Shown: positions 34,245 through 42,732, numbered from the stretch's first letter. The stretch is DNA of 64,000 bases from Lachnospiraceae bacterium (GCA_014804675.1 JAAUZH010000037.1:62001-126000), one strand, 5' to 3'. Program-made: numbers and translations. The notes: generated from the sequence alone by a model not told the origin.

Positions 34245-35825
34245 ATGAAAAAGAAGCAAATATATTTACTGATCAGTACGTTGGTTTTCTGGCTGATTAC
34301 CTTTTTTACAGATACGAAGTTGTTTACCAGAGAACCATTGAATATGAATTGTCTGCCTGTTGATCAATCGGCAGCCGGCTTTTGCTATATCATAACAAAA
34401 ATATTAGTGTTTGGGTTTATTTATGGATTCCTTTCTTTCCTTCTGTATGCAAGGAAAAGAAAGACATTATGGATTCCCTTTGTTCTGTTTTTACTTGTGT
34501 ATCTGGCAGGGCTTTTTGTTACTTATCCCGGCTATTATATGAATGATGACCCTATTATTTTTGCCTATGCAACCAGATATTATCCTGTTTACTGGCATCA
34601 CTATTTAACCTCCCTGTTTTATATGACAGGTATGTCATTGTTTCCGGCATCCTGTGGACCGGTGCTCTTAAGTGATATTTTATATGCAATGGTCTATAGC
34701 TATGTCGTCCATGAGGGATATAAGTTATTCCAGGGCAGGAACAGGTGGCTGTTGGGGCTTTTAGGGATATTTCCCTTTGTGCTGCTGGGCGCTTTGATGT
34801 GTTTCCGCCCTGCTGTTTATTCCAGCTTTTTTTTGTTTTATGTGATGATGCTTATTTTTCATAGAAAAAAGGGCTGTCAGCTGGATAATAAAAAGCTTTT
34901 GCTGCTTGCTTTCCTAACGGCGCTTTTGTCCTTATGGCGAAGTGAAGGAATCCTGCTTCTTCTGTTTGCGCCTGTTTTGTTAGCATTTGCTTATCGGAAG
35001 CCTTCTAAAAAAAGGCTGGGAGTATTTTTTATTGCTTCTATCCTGTGTTTCCTGATTTTAAAGCTTCCCCAATCTGTGGGAGAGGACAAGTATTACGGAA
35101 GTGATTATTTAATCATTTCCACCACAAGACCCTTATCTGTAATCGTTCACAGGGAGCAGACCTATGAAGGCGCCGGGGAGGATATTGAAAATATAAGCAG
35201 GATTACGGAATATGGGTATCTGCACAACGATTCCTTATCCTGCAGCGCCTATAACCGTTACAATTCCGATCATAACGAAGGACGCTATACCCAGACGGGC
35301 GCCGACAAAGAGACACAAAAGGCATATTTAAAGAGTGCTGTAAGATTGATTCTTCATAATTTGGATTTATATATAGGTGAAAGGATACAGCTTTTTCTTG
35401 TAACCAACGGATTTTATCAGTACGATACCAGTATGGTGCTTGATTTAAAGCCTGTAGTTGCCACGGATTTCCATCTCTATGACCATGATAAGGCATATGG
35501 CTTTGAGATGCTGGAGGCATTCAAAAGAATTGATTGGGAAGGAAACGACAGCTATGCTATGTTTTTGTTCCGATTTGGCGGAGAAGCTTATATTCCCATG
35601 TTGATTCTGGCTATGGGGATTCTCATAATCGCATTGGTCAGGAAAAAATGGTTTTATGTAGTGCTGCTTTTGTCTTTGTTTGCCAGAGAGGCAGTTATTT
35701 TTTTAACAGCTCCTGCCTCTTTTATCCAATACAGCTATCCTTTTATGTATGCAACAGCAGCAATCGGGATGGTATTGTTGGTGGAAGCGGTGGAGAAAAG
35801 AAGAACCGGAAAGGAAAATAGATGA
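34245..35825 (+). CDS. Large polytopic membrane protein, probable glycosyltransferase
   Basis: The 526-residue protein has about ten membrane helices and one long outer loop (residues ~275-420). 'YPGYYMNDDPIIFAYATRYY' in the first outer loop has the paired aspartates and 'YPG' of GT-C-like families such as DUF6020. The next gene is a DPM1-like GT2 overlapping it by 4 bp, consistent with donor supply. The start at 34245 (MKKKQIY, directly before the first helix) is preferred to 34197, although neither has a strong ribosome site. The exact family is uncertain. Confidence 0.6.
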   Translation: MKKKQIYLLISTLVFWLITFFTDTKLFTREPLNMNCLPVDQSAAGFCYIITKILVFGFIYGFLSFLLYARKRKTLWIPFVLFLLVYLAGLFVTYPGYYMNDDPIIFAYATRYYPVYWHHYLTSLFYMTGMSLFPASCGPVLLSDILYAMVYSYVVHEGYKLFQGRNRWLLGLLGIFPFVLLGALMCFRPAVYSSFFLFYVMMLIFHRKKGCQLDNKKLLLLAFLTALLSLWRSEGILLLLFAPVLLAFAYRKPSKKRLGVFFIASILCFLILKLPQSVGEDKYYGSDYLIISTTRPLSVIVHREQTYEGAGEDIENISRITEYGYLHNDSLSCSAYNRYNSDHNEGRYTQTGADKETQKAYLKSAVRLILHNLDLYIGERIQLFLVTNGFYQYDTSMVLDLKPVVATDFHLYDHDKAYGFEMLEAFKRIDWEGNDSYAMFLFRFGGEAYIPMLILAMGILIIALVRKKWFYVVLLLSLFAREAVIFLTAPASFIQYSYPFMYATAAIGMVLLVEAVEKRRTGKENR

Positions 35826-36514
35826 GCTTGGAAAATTATACACTTACTATTGTGATACCATGTTACAATGAACGGGAAAATATCATAACAATTGTGGAGA
35901 AGATTTTAGAGACGCCGATTCCGCAGAAGGAGATTATCGTAGTAGATGATATGTCTACAGATGGCACGAGAGAGATTCTGGAGCAAAAAGTAAAACCTCT
36001 TGTAAGCAAGATTGTATATCACCAGCAAAACGGAGGGAAGGGCGCTGCTTTAAAGACCGGATTTGCTCATGCTGCCGGTGACATCGTGATTATCCAGGAT
36101 GCGGATTTAGAATATGATCCCATGGAATATGAAACGGTGATAGCGCCTATTCTAAAGGGGGAAGCGGATGTAGTGTATGGCTCCAGATTTCTGGCATCCA
36201 AGGCAAAAGGCTATATGACTAACCGGGTGGCAAATAAGTTTCTTACAAAATTATCCAATCTGTTTACCCATTTAAAGCTGACAGATATGGAAACCTGTTA
36301 TAAGGCATTTAAAAGAGACATTATTCAAGCGGTGGATATTGAAGAGAAGCGGTTCGGCTTTGAACCGGAAATCACAGCTAAGATATCCAGGATGAATATC
36401 CGGATAAAAGAGGTACCTATTTCCTATTATCCCCGGACCATGGAGGAAGGAAAGAAAATAGGCTTTAAGGATGGCTTAAGAGCTATTTACTGTATTTGGA
36501 AATATCGAAAATAA
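35822..36514 (+). CDS. GT2-family, DPM1-like polyprenyl-phosphate glycosyltransferase
   Basis: The 230-residue enzyme has 'TIVIPCYNERENIITIVEKI', 'EIIVVDDMSTDGTREIL', 'QNGGKGAALKTGFAHA', the DxD 'IQDADLEYDPMEY' and 'VYGSRFLASK'. It most resembles bacterial DPM1-type enzymes with 'KRFGFEPEITAKISR'. No membrane helices. The stop codon lies within the 8-bp duplication created by the foldback element that begins 2 bp later. Confidence 0.88.
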   Translation: MSLENYTLTIVIPCYNERENIITIVEKILETPIPQKEIIVVDDMSTDGTREILEQKVKPLVSKIVYHQQNGGKGAALKTGFAHAAGDIVIIQDADLEYDPMEYETVIAPILKGEADVVYGSRFLASKAKGYMTNRVANKFLTKLSNLFTHLKLTDMETCYKAFKRDIIQAVDIEEKRFGFEPEITAKISRMNIRIKEVPISYYPRTMEEGKKIGFKDGLRAIYCIWKYRK

Positions 36515-36515
36515 C

Positions 36516-36745
36516 GTAACAGTTCAGCCGGACTGGGAAGGGACCGTATTTGAAAGGGCGGAGTCGGCAGTGCATATAATACTCTGTCAGGCGCGCTTTC
36601 GCTCTGCAAAGACGCAGCAGTACTAACGCACCAAAATACGGTGCGTAAGTGCTGGCGACTTTGTTAAGGCTTGACAGGGTATCATATGCTCTGCCGACTC
36701 CGCCCTTTCAAATGCGGTCCCTTCCTGGTCCGGCTGAATTGTTAT
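36516..36745. mobile_element. IS66-type foldback MITE, complete copy A
   Basis: A 230-bp element with ends GTAACAGTTCAGCC and GGCTGAATTGTTAT. The two arms of about 78 bp are near-perfect reverse complements; the core carries a nested hairpin with ACGCACC and GGTGCGT around the loop AAAATAC (36,628-36,650 region). A perfect 8-bp duplication, AAAATAAC, flanks it (36508-36515 and 36746-36753). GTAA ends plus 8-bp target duplications are features of the IS66 family; no transposase is present, so it is non-autonomous. The upstream duplication contains the TAA stop codon of the GT2 gene. Confidence 0.75.
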
Positions 36746-36770
36746 AAAATAACAGCTGGGAGTGAAAAAG

Positions 36771-37703
36771 ATGAAACGAATCTTGGTAACGGGAGGAGCC
36801 GGGTTTTTAGGCTCACATTTATGCGAACGATTATTAAAAGAAGGAAATGATGTACTCTGTCTGGACAACTTGTTTACCGGCAGCAAGGATAATATCAGGC
36901 ATTTGATGGAAAATCCTCATTTCGAGTTTATCCGTCATGATGTTACAGAGCCGATTTCCCTGGAGATAGACCAAATTTATAATCTGGCCTGTCCTGCCAG
37001 CCCTGTTCATTATCAGTATGATCCCATTAAGACTGCAAAGACAAGTGTGTACGGGGCAATCAATATGCTGGGCCTGGCAAAAAGGACAGGAGCAAGGATT
37101 CTTCAGGCCAGCACCAGTGAAGTGTATGGCGACCCGGAGGTCCATCCGCAGCCGGAATCCTATAGAGGCTGTGTCAATCCTATCGGCATCAGGGCATGCT
37201 ATGACGAGGGAAAACGAATGGCAGAAACCCTGTTTTTTGATTATCATAGAAAGCATCAGGTGGAAATCAAGGTAATGCGTATTTTTAACACCTATGGTCC
37301 AAGGATGAACCAGAATGACGGCAGAGTAGTAAGCAATTTTATTGTACAGGCACTGAGGAAGGAAGATATTACCATATATGGAGATGGAAAACAAACAAGA
37401 AGCTTCTGCTACGTGGATGATTTAATTGAGGGCATGATAAAGCTTATGAATTCCCCTAAGGAGCTTGCCGGACCTGTAAATATGGGCAATCCGGGAGAAT
37501 TTACTATGGGAGAGCTGGCAGAAAAGATTATTGCGCTTACCGGGTCCGGCTCGAAAATCGTTTATGCTCCGCTTCCCAGTGATGACCCGAAACAGCGAAA
37601 GCCGGTAATCGATTTGGCGAAAGAGCAATTAAACTGGGAGCCGGAAATACCTTTGGAGGAAGGGCTGAAAAGAACGATAGCATATTTCCGGGAAATCTTA
37701 TAG
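36771..37703 (+). CDS. UDP-glucuronate decarboxylase-like SDR epimerase
   Basis: The 310-residue extended SDR has '[19 protein letters not shown]', '[20 protein letters not shown]', '[18 protein letters not shown]' and '[13 protein letters not shown]', a set that identifies UDP-xylose synthase (UXS): it converts UDP-glucuronate to UDP-xylose through a 4-keto intermediate. The start at ATG 36771 is preferred over GTG 36762 because GGGAG lies 9 bp before it. It is bracketed by two copies of the foldback element. UDP-xylose suggests a pentose in the polymer, or the 4-keto sugar feeds another branch. Confidence 0.9.
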   Translation: MKRILVTGGAGFLGSHLCERLLKEGNDVLCLDNLFTGSKDNIRHLMENPHFEFIRHDVTEPISLEIDQIYNLACPASPVHYQYDPIKTAKTSVYGAINMLGLAKRTGARILQASTSEVYGDPEVHPQPESYRGCVNPIGIRACYDEGKRMAETLFFDYHRKHQVEIKVMRIFNTYGPRMNQNDGRVVSNFIVQALRKEDITIYGDGKQTRSFCYVDDLIEGMIKLMNSPKELAGPVNMGNPGEFTMGELAEKIIALTGSGSKIVYAPLPSDDPKQRKPVIDLAKEQLNWEPEIPLEEGLKRTIAYFREIL

Positions 37704-37876
37704 AGGGCAGTACTAACGCACTCAAATACGGTGAGTAAGTGCTGACGGCTTTGACAAGGCCTGATAAACTACTGCATGTCCTGCCGGCTTTGACAAGGCC
37801 TGATAAACTACTGCATGTCCTGCCGGCTCCATGCCTGCCAAATACACGCTCCCTCTAAGGCGGGCTGAATGGTTAC
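37704..37876. mobile_element. IS66-type foldback MITE, left-truncated copy B
   Basis: This 173-bp copy starts abruptly at the core hairpin (GCAGTACTAACGCAC), directly after the UXS stop codon, and continues through the right arm to the end GGGCTGAATGGTTAC. The left arm is missing, so it no longer folds over its whole length. It also contains a 39-bp tandem duplication. Confidence 0.7.
37747..37824 (+). repeat. Perfect 39-bp tandem duplication inside MITE copy B
   Basis: The unit beginning GGCTTTGACAAGGCCTGATA and ending CATGTCCTGCC occurs twice, back to back, without mismatch (37747-37785 and 37786-37824). Identity suggests the duplication is recent. Confidence 0.9.
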
Positions 37877-37925
37877 AAATTTTCTATAAAATTTTCCAAC
37901 ATTTTGTGACAGAATAAAAAAACTA

Positions 37926-37934
37926 TGCTATAAT
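37926..37934 (+). promoter_or_regulatory. Extended -10 promoter of the small HTH gene
   Basis: TGcTATAAT, a perfect extended -10, lies 55 bp before the HTH gene start. TGACAG 16 bp upstream may serve as a -35. Confidence 0.6.
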
Positions 37935-37988
37935 AACCCATGTCCCTAGTGGATGAGTAATTGATGAAAATCACTCATGGAGGTAGTT

Positions 37989-38318
37989 ATGACAAAATCA
38001 CAAATATTAAAAAAATCAATTTTAGCACAGTATAAAAGTGTCAGACAATTTTCGCTTGAAATGAATATTCCATATAGTACGTTAGTGACTGCATTAGACA
38101 GAGGTATTGAAGGTATGGCATATGGTACGGTGGTACGTATCTGCGATAAGTTAAATTTAAATCCGGTCACATTTGCTTCTTTGGAAGATGCCACTGTTTC
38201 AGAAAAACTGTTGGAAAACCGGGTTATGAAATATTACGTAAAGCTGAATAATGAAGGAAAAGAGAAAGTATTGGGACTGATGGAAGATTTTGCCCAGCTA
38301 AAGAAATATAAAAAATAA
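37989..38318 (+). CDS. Small XRE/phage-repressor-like DNA-binding protein
   Basis: The 109-residue protein has a helix-turn-helix in residues 15-60 ('SVRQFSLEMNIPYSTLVTAL' then 'YGTVVRICDKLNLNPVTF') and a C-terminal helical segment 'YYVKLNNEGKEKVLGLMEDF' typical of Firmicute XRE proteins that dimerise through the tail. The GGAGG ribosome site overlaps an earlier in-frame ATG at 37977, so 37989 is taken. It stands alone between its own promoter and a terminator, in the middle of glycan genes; a local regulator role is possible but not shown. Confidence 0.8.
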   Translation: MTKSQILKKSILAQYKSVRQFSLEMNIPYSTLVTALDRGIEGMAYGTVVRICDKLNLNPVTFASLEDATVSEKLLENRVMKYYVKLNNEGKEKVLGLMEDFAQLKKYKK

Positions 38319-38339
38319 ATGAAAATGGAGAAATGATCG

Positions 38340-38367
38340 CCCTCTGCTTTTGCAGAGGGTTTCTTTA
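38340..38367 (+). terminator. Terminator of the small HTH gene
   Basis: CCCTCTGC and GCAGAGGG form a perfect 8-bp stem around TTTT and are followed by TTTCTTTA, 21 bp after the stop codon. Confidence 0.85.
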
Positions 38368-38393
38368 TCTTATCATTAGAAGGGATTTTGAAA

Positions 38394-39494
38394 ATGAATT
38401 ACGACTATTTAATTGTAGGTGCAGGATTGTTTGGCAGTGTATTTGCCCATGAAATGAAAAAGAAGGGAAAAAGCTGTCTTGTAATAGAAAAAAGGAACCA
38501 TATTGCAGGAAATATTTATACACAGAAGCAGGAGGATATCTGGGTGCATAAGTACGGTGCCCATATTTTCCATACTTCTGATAAAACGGTATGGGAGTAC
38601 GTAAATCAGTTTGCAGAGTTTAACCAGTATATAAACAGTCCCGTTGCAATCTATAAAGGGGAGCTTTATAATATGCCTTTTAATATGAATACTTTTAGCA
38701 GGATGTGGGGCATCCTCACTCCAATGCAGGCAAAGGAAATCATTGAAAAGCAGATTGATCAGGCGGGAATCCTGGAGCCGGCTAACCTGGAGGAACAGGC
38801 AATTTCCCTGGTGGGAACGGATGTATATGAAAAGCTTGTAAAGGGGTATACGGAAAAGCAGTGGGGAAGAGATTGCAAAGAGCTGCCTGCTTTTATTATA
38901 AAAAGACTGCCCCTTCGTTTTACATATGATAACAATTATTTTAATGATAGATATCAGGGGATTCCTATAGGGGGCTATACCCAGATCGTAGAAAAGCTTC
39001 TTTTGGGAATAGAAGTGAAATGTTCCGTGGAATACAAAGAATTTCTGGCAAAAGCAGAAGATACCTTTGGAAAGATATTATACACCGGAATGATTGACGA
39101 GTTCTTTGATTATCAATTGGGGGCATTGGAGTATCGTTCCCTGCGGTTCGAGGAAGAAACGCTTTTAGATATGGATAATTATCAGGGAAATGCTGTAGTA
39201 AACTATACAGAAAGAGAAGTGCCCTATACAAGAATCATCGAGCATAAGCATTTTGAGTTTGGCAGACAGCCCTCTACTGTTATTACAAGGGAATATCCGG
39301 CTGCATGGAAAAAGGGAGATGAGCCCTATTATCCTATCAATGATGAGAAAAATTCTGCCCTTTATGAAGCATACAGGGAGCTTGCCCAAAAGGAAAAAAA
39401 TATTTTGTTTGGAGGACGTCTTGGACAGTATAAATATTATGATATGGATAAAGTAATTCAGGCAGCCCTGCTTATGGCCAAAGAAGAAGGGTAA
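38394..39494 (+). CDS. glf: UDP-galactopyranose mutase
   Basis: The 366-residue flavoenzyme has the N-terminal FAD site 'YLIVGAGLFGSVFAHEM', 'VIEKRNHIAGNIYT', the substrate-site 'KYGAHIFHTSDKTVWEYV', 'YTEKQWGRDCKELPAFII' and a C-terminal FAD contact 'LFGGRLGQYKYYDMDKVI'. It makes UDP-galactofuranose, so the polymer very likely contains Galf. ATG 38394 follows AAGGGATTTTG; a TTG at 38388 is less likely. MITE copy C begins 20 bp after the stop. Confidence 0.96.
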   Translation: MNYDYLIVGAGLFGSVFAHEMKKKGKSCLVIEKRNHIAGNIYTQKQEDIWVHKYGAHIFHTSDKTVWEYVNQFAEFNQYINSPVAIYKGELYNMPFNMNTFSRMWGILTPMQAKEIIEKQIDQAGILEPANLEEQAISLVGTDVYEKLVKGYTEKQWGRDCKELPAFIIKRLPLRFTYDNNYFNDRYQGIPIGGYTQIVEKLLLGIEVKCSVEYKEFLAKAEDTFGKILYTGMIDEFFDYQLGALEYRSLRFEEETLLDMDNYQGNAVVNYTEREVPYTRIIEHKHFEFGRQPSTVITREYPAAWKKGDEPYYPINDEKNSALYEAYRELAQKEKNILFGGRLGQYKYYDMDKVIQAALLMAKEEG

Positions 39495-39513
39495 GGGAAA
39501 ACGTTGTCAGAAA

Positions 39514-39747
39514 GTAATAGTTTAGCCCGCCTGAGAGGGGAAGTGCATTTGGCAGGCATGGAGCCGGCAGGACATGTAGTAGTTTGTCAGGCCTTGGCAA
39601 AGTCGCCAGCACTTACGCACCGTATTTTGGTGCGTTAGTACTGTTGCGTCTTTGTAGAGCGCAAGCATGCCTGACAAACTACTACATGTCCTGCCGGCTC
39701 CATGCCTGCCAAATGCACTTCCCCTCTCAGGCGGACTGAACTATTAC
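39514..39747. mobile_element. IS66-type foldback MITE, complete copy C
   Basis: A 234-bp element with ends GTAATAGTTTAGCC and GGACTGAACTATTAC and about 79-bp arms that differ at only a few positions. The arms are clearly different in sequence from those of copy A, yet match each other. The core (ACTTACGCACCGTATTTTGG...) is nearly identical to that of copies A and B but in the opposite orientation. Flanking octamers GTCAGAAA and ATCAAAAA agree at 6 of 8 positions, possibly an aged target duplication. The rest of the 39,495-39,887 gap holds the promoter and operator of the next gene. Confidence 0.75.
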
Positions 39748-39777
39748 ATCAAAAAAGCACAGTATAAAAATTCCCTC

Positions 39778-39805
39778 TTGCACTTTTTCAATCCGGTGAT
39801 ATAAT
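39778..39805 (+). promoter_or_regulatory. Promoter of the carboxyltransferase gene
   Basis: TTGCAC (39778-39783), a 16-bp spacer and TGaTATAAT (-10 at 39800-39805) form a strong promoter 82 bp before the start codon. Confidence 0.75.
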
Positions 39806-39813
39806 ATAACAAG

Positions 39814-39834
39814 ATACTTTGAATATCAAAGTAT
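39814..39834 (+). promoter_or_regulatory. FabT-like operator palindrome
   Basis: ATACTTTG-AATAT-CAAAGTAT is a perfect 8-bp inverted repeat just downstream of the -10. Its centre ACTTTGAATATCAAAGT matches the published FabT (MarR-family fatty-acid repressor) consensus AnTTTGATTATCAAATT at nearly every position. Binding here would block transcription initiation. Confidence 0.55.
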
Positions 39835-39887
39835 TCGAGTTTCAAAATATGACAAATCTTAGGACATGAAAGAAAGAGGATAATGTT

Positions 39888-41513
39888 ATGAATTGGGATG
39901 AGGCAATTAAGGATCTGGATAGTCGAAGAGAAAAAGCCCTTCTTGGCGGGGGACAGGCAAGAATTGACAAGCAGCATAAAATCGGTAAGCTGACAGCAAG
40001 GGAAAGAATAGAAATTTTGTTGGATAAAGGAACCTTTGTTGAAGTGGATGGGTTTATTGAGTCCAGAATTGATGACTTTGATTTGGATAAGAAACGGGTT
40101 CCCGGAGATGGTGTAGTGACCGGATATGGGAAAATCGATGATCGTCTTGTATTTGTGGCAAGTGAGGATTTTACTGTAATCGGAGGTACTTTGGGAGAAT
40201 ATCATTCCTTTAAGATATGCAGGATTCAGGATATGGCAATGGAAATGAAAGCGCCGCTTATTTGCATTAACGACAGTGGCGGAGCAAGAATTGAAGAAGG
40301 TATTTCCTCTTTAAGCGGTTACAGCGGCATGTTCTTACGGCATACAAAAGCATCCGGTGTCATTCCGCAAATTGCAGTTATTTTAGGCCCGTGCTCCGGA
40401 GGTGCCTGCTATGCGCCGGCAATTTGTGATTTTATCTTCATGGTAAAAGATATTTCCAAAATGTTCATTACCGGTCCAAATGTGGTAAAAACCGTTATCA
40501 ATGAAGAGGTATCCGTGGAAGAGCTGGGTGGAGCCGATGTCCATGCAAAGAAATCGGGAGTTTCCCATTTTACATACGATACGGAAAATGATTGTCTTAT
40601 GGGAGTACGGAAACTGCTTACTTATCTGCCAAGCAGCAATTTGGATAAGCCGCCGGTTGTGAAAACAATTGATGAAAAGCAGTCTCTTCTTTTTAGCGTC
40701 AATAAGGTTTTGAACAAGATGGGAAATCTTGGAAAGACCTTTGTAAGGAATAACGAAGACCGAAGCTATAAGCTGAAAGACATTGTGCCTGATAATTCCC
40801 GCCATGCTTATGATGTGCATGAAGTGGTAGAATGTGTGGCGGATAACGGAAGCTTTTTCGAGGTTCAAAAGGAGTTTGCCCAAAATGTAGTAGTAGGCTT
40901 TGGGCGCATGGAAGGGAATGTGACAGGCTTTGTATGCAACCAGCCTGCGGTTATGGGCGGCTCATTGGACTATCATGCTTCCGACAAAATGGCAAGATTT
41001 ATCCGTTTTTGCGATTGCTTTAATATCCCGCTTGTAACTCTTATAGATGTACCGGCATTCCTTCCGGGAACGGCACAGGAGCATAACGGTATCATCCGTC
41101 ATGGCGCCAAGGTGCTTTATGCTTATTCGGAGGCTACTGTGCCAAAGATTTCATTGATTATGAGAAAAGCCTATGGGGGAGCCTATATTGCCATGAACTC
41201 CAAGGAAATGGGAGCGGACATCGTATATGCATGGCCCATTGCGGAAATTGCAGTCATGGGAGCGGACGGAGCTGTAAATATTGCATTTAAGAGGAAAATA
41301 AAAGAAGCTTCAGACCCATATGCCGCAAGAGAAGAATATAAGAGAGAATATGAAGAGCGTTTCCTGAATCCTTATGTGGCGGCAGCAAGAGGATATGTAA
41401 ACGAGGTAATCAAACCGGAGGAGACCAGGAAGGCAATTTTAAAGGCGCTTTCCGCATTGGAAAGCAAGAAAGCGGAAGGTCCTTATAAAAAGCATGGGAA
41501 TATTCCGCTGTAG
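39888..41513 (+). CDS. Acyl-CoA carboxyltransferase subunit (PccB/MmdA-like)
   Basis: The 541-residue protein has both crotonase-fold carboxyltransferase halves: 'KIGKLTARERIEILLDKGTF', 'VASEDFTVIGGTLGE', 'ICINDSGGARIEEGISSL' and 'ILGPCSGGACYAPAICDF' in the first; 'VTLIDVPAFLPGTAQEHNG', 'KISLIMRKAYGGAYIAMNSK' in the second. The family moves a carboxyl group between biotin and acetyl-, propionyl- or methylmalonyl-CoA. No biotin carrier, biotin carboxylase or decarboxylase-pump genes flank it here, so its partners lie elsewhere. The FabT-like operator suggests a link to fatty-acid supply. Confidence 0.88.
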   Translation: MNWDEAIKDLDSRREKALLGGGQARIDKQHKIGKLTARERIEILLDKGTFVEVDGFIESRIDDFDLDKKRVPGDGVVTGYGKIDDRLVFVASEDFTVIGGTLGEYHSFKICRIQDMAMEMKAPLICINDSGGARIEEGISSLSGYSGMFLRHTKASGVIPQIAVILGPCSGGACYAPAICDFIFMVKDISKMFITGPNVVKTVINEEVSVEELGGADVHAKKSGVSHFTYDTENDCLMGVRKLLTYLPSSNLDKPPVVKTIDEKQSLLFSVNKVLNKMGNLGKTFVRNNEDRSYKLKDIVPDNSRHAYDVHEVVECVADNGSFFEVQKEFAQNVVVGFGRMEGNVTGFVCNQPAVMGGSLDYHASDKMARFIRFCDCFNIPLVTLIDVPAFLPGTAQEHNGIIRHGAKVLYAYSEATVPKISLIMRKAYGGAYIAMNSKEMGADIVYAWPIAEIAVMGADGAVNIAFKRKIKEASDPYAAREEYKREYEERFLNPYVAAARGYVNEVIKPEETRKAILKALSALESKKAEGPYKKHGNIPL

Positions 41514-41658
41514 TTCCCATTGTGTGGAAGTTAAACACGTGTACTGTAGATTTATTGATATACAAAGGAAGATGAGATTGCCGAAATGCAGAAAAAAGCA
41601 TTTATCAGATAAGAACTGAAATTGTATGATGGATACATATGCTGAGAAGGGATAGATC

Positions 41659-42600
41659 ATGTCGAAAAGGTATTTAATTGAGTATCTGGATGACTTAGTT
41701 TTATTTATCCAGAAAATAAAAGAAAAGCAGGAGAACGATACGTTTTCTTATTACAAAAAAATCTTTTCCTATTTAAAGGCAGCAAATTCAAATCTGCAGG
41801 CTGTTTACGAAGGATACATTACAGAGGCACTCAATAATGATGAATTTGCCAAATTACAAAGTGTGTTTCTGCATTCAGCAAGAATAAAAATGTTGCCGGA
41901 AGGGTCGTCGGGATATGACCATTGTGATAGATTGTGGGGATTGCTGGATTTACTGGCTTGTGATGACTTTGATAATGTATATAGGATATTGCCCGAAGGA
42001 CTTTCACTTTCGACAAATGGCTATTCGATGTATATTCATGGAACTAACATTTTATTGTGTTTATTATATAATTCAGAAAATGCGACTGCTTATCCGGCGG
42101 ATAAGATTATAGACAAAGCAGAAAAATTTGCCATTTCAAAAAAGGCATTATGGGAACGATCGGTGATTTCCTGTCTATTAGGAATTCTGCAGTGTGACGT
42201 TTCAAAAATATCCGATAGTTTGCAGCAAGTATGTGATGGTTTTACTAAAACAAATGCGGCAAAGTATATGAAAATGCAATGTCAAAATGCATACGGATTG
42301 ATGATGCTTGCCAAACATTTTCTTTCGGAAGAAAAATTTGCACAAATTATTTATCCGGAATGTAAGAATTTTTCTAAAAATTATATGTCATGGCTTTTAG
42401 AGCAGGATGAATTATCAAAGGATTTGTGTGTTACATATGATTCGCCAATGGAAGAATTAAATGAGATATTAAAAAAGCAAATTGCTATTACATGTATCCA
42501 TCAACCATATCTAAATTCAGCTAATCCATATTTATCTGCAAAAGATAAGAAGGCATATTATATGGACTTTGAAAAGATGCTGGCAGAGTTTATACAATAA
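41659..42600 (+). CDS. Unrecognised all-helical protein
   Basis: The 313-residue soluble protein is predicted almost entirely helical, with no signal, membrane segment or known catalytic motif. Features include 'YLDDLVLFIQKIKEKQENDT' at the start, a Trp/Leu-rich 'CDRLWGLLDLLACDDFDNVY' and a C-terminal 'AYYMDFEKMLAEFIQ'. The alternating helical layout resembles helical-repeat immunity proteins of polymorphic toxin systems (for example the Imm49 type), but I cannot confirm this and no toxin gene is near. The start has a moderate ribosome site (GAAGGGA). It appears monocistronic between the carboxyltransferase and a hairpin. Confidence 0.6.
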   Translation: MSKRYLIEYLDDLVLFIQKIKEKQENDTFSYYKKIFSYLKAANSNLQAVYEGYITEALNNDEFAKLQSVFLHSARIKMLPEGSSGYDHCDRLWGLLDLLACDDFDNVYRILPEGLSLSTNGYSMYIHGTNILLCLLYNSENATAYPADKIIDKAEKFAISKKALWERSVISCLLGILQCDVSKISDSLQQVCDGFTKTNAAKYMKMQCQNAYGLMMLAKHFLSEEKFAQIIYPECKNFSKNYMSWLLEQDELSKDLCVTYDSPMEELNEILKKQIAITCIHQPYLNSANPYLSAKDKKAYYMDFEKMLAEFIQ

Positions 42601-42639
42601 TCAGTGCTTGCAAATCGGAAGCTGCAGATGAAATGATAA

Positions 42640-42684
42640 AATTTCCCTTGTCTTTGTCCTTGCGGGCATTTGGCAAGGGAAATT
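42640..42684 (+). terminator. Hairpin after the unrecognised gene
   Basis: AATTTCCCTTG and CAAGGGAAATT form a perfect 11-bp stem with a 23-nt loop, 40 bp after the stop codon. Only a weak T-rich tail follows (CTATTATC), so termination may be partial. Confidence 0.55.
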
Positions 42685-42703
42685 CTATTATCAAACAATT
42701 TTA

Positions 42704-42732
42704 TTGGAAACAGACAATGGGTATGCTATAAT
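42704..42732 (+). promoter_or_regulatory. Promoter of the cytidylyltransferase-HAD gene
   Basis: TTGGAA (42704-42709), a 17-bp spacer and TGcTATAAT (-10 at 42727-42732), 104 bp before the start codon. Confidence 0.7.

Noticed and set aside
36516..36745. Foldback element considered as a transcription terminator or structural RNA gene.
   Set aside because: No T-run follows on either strand, the arms vary between copies and an 8-bp target duplication flanks it, so a mobile element explains it better. A transcribed role is not excluded.
37747..37824. Two tandem 39-bp repeats considered as a small CRISPR array.
   Set aside because: The units are directly adjacent without spacers, occur in only two copies inside a mobile element and no cas gene is in the window.
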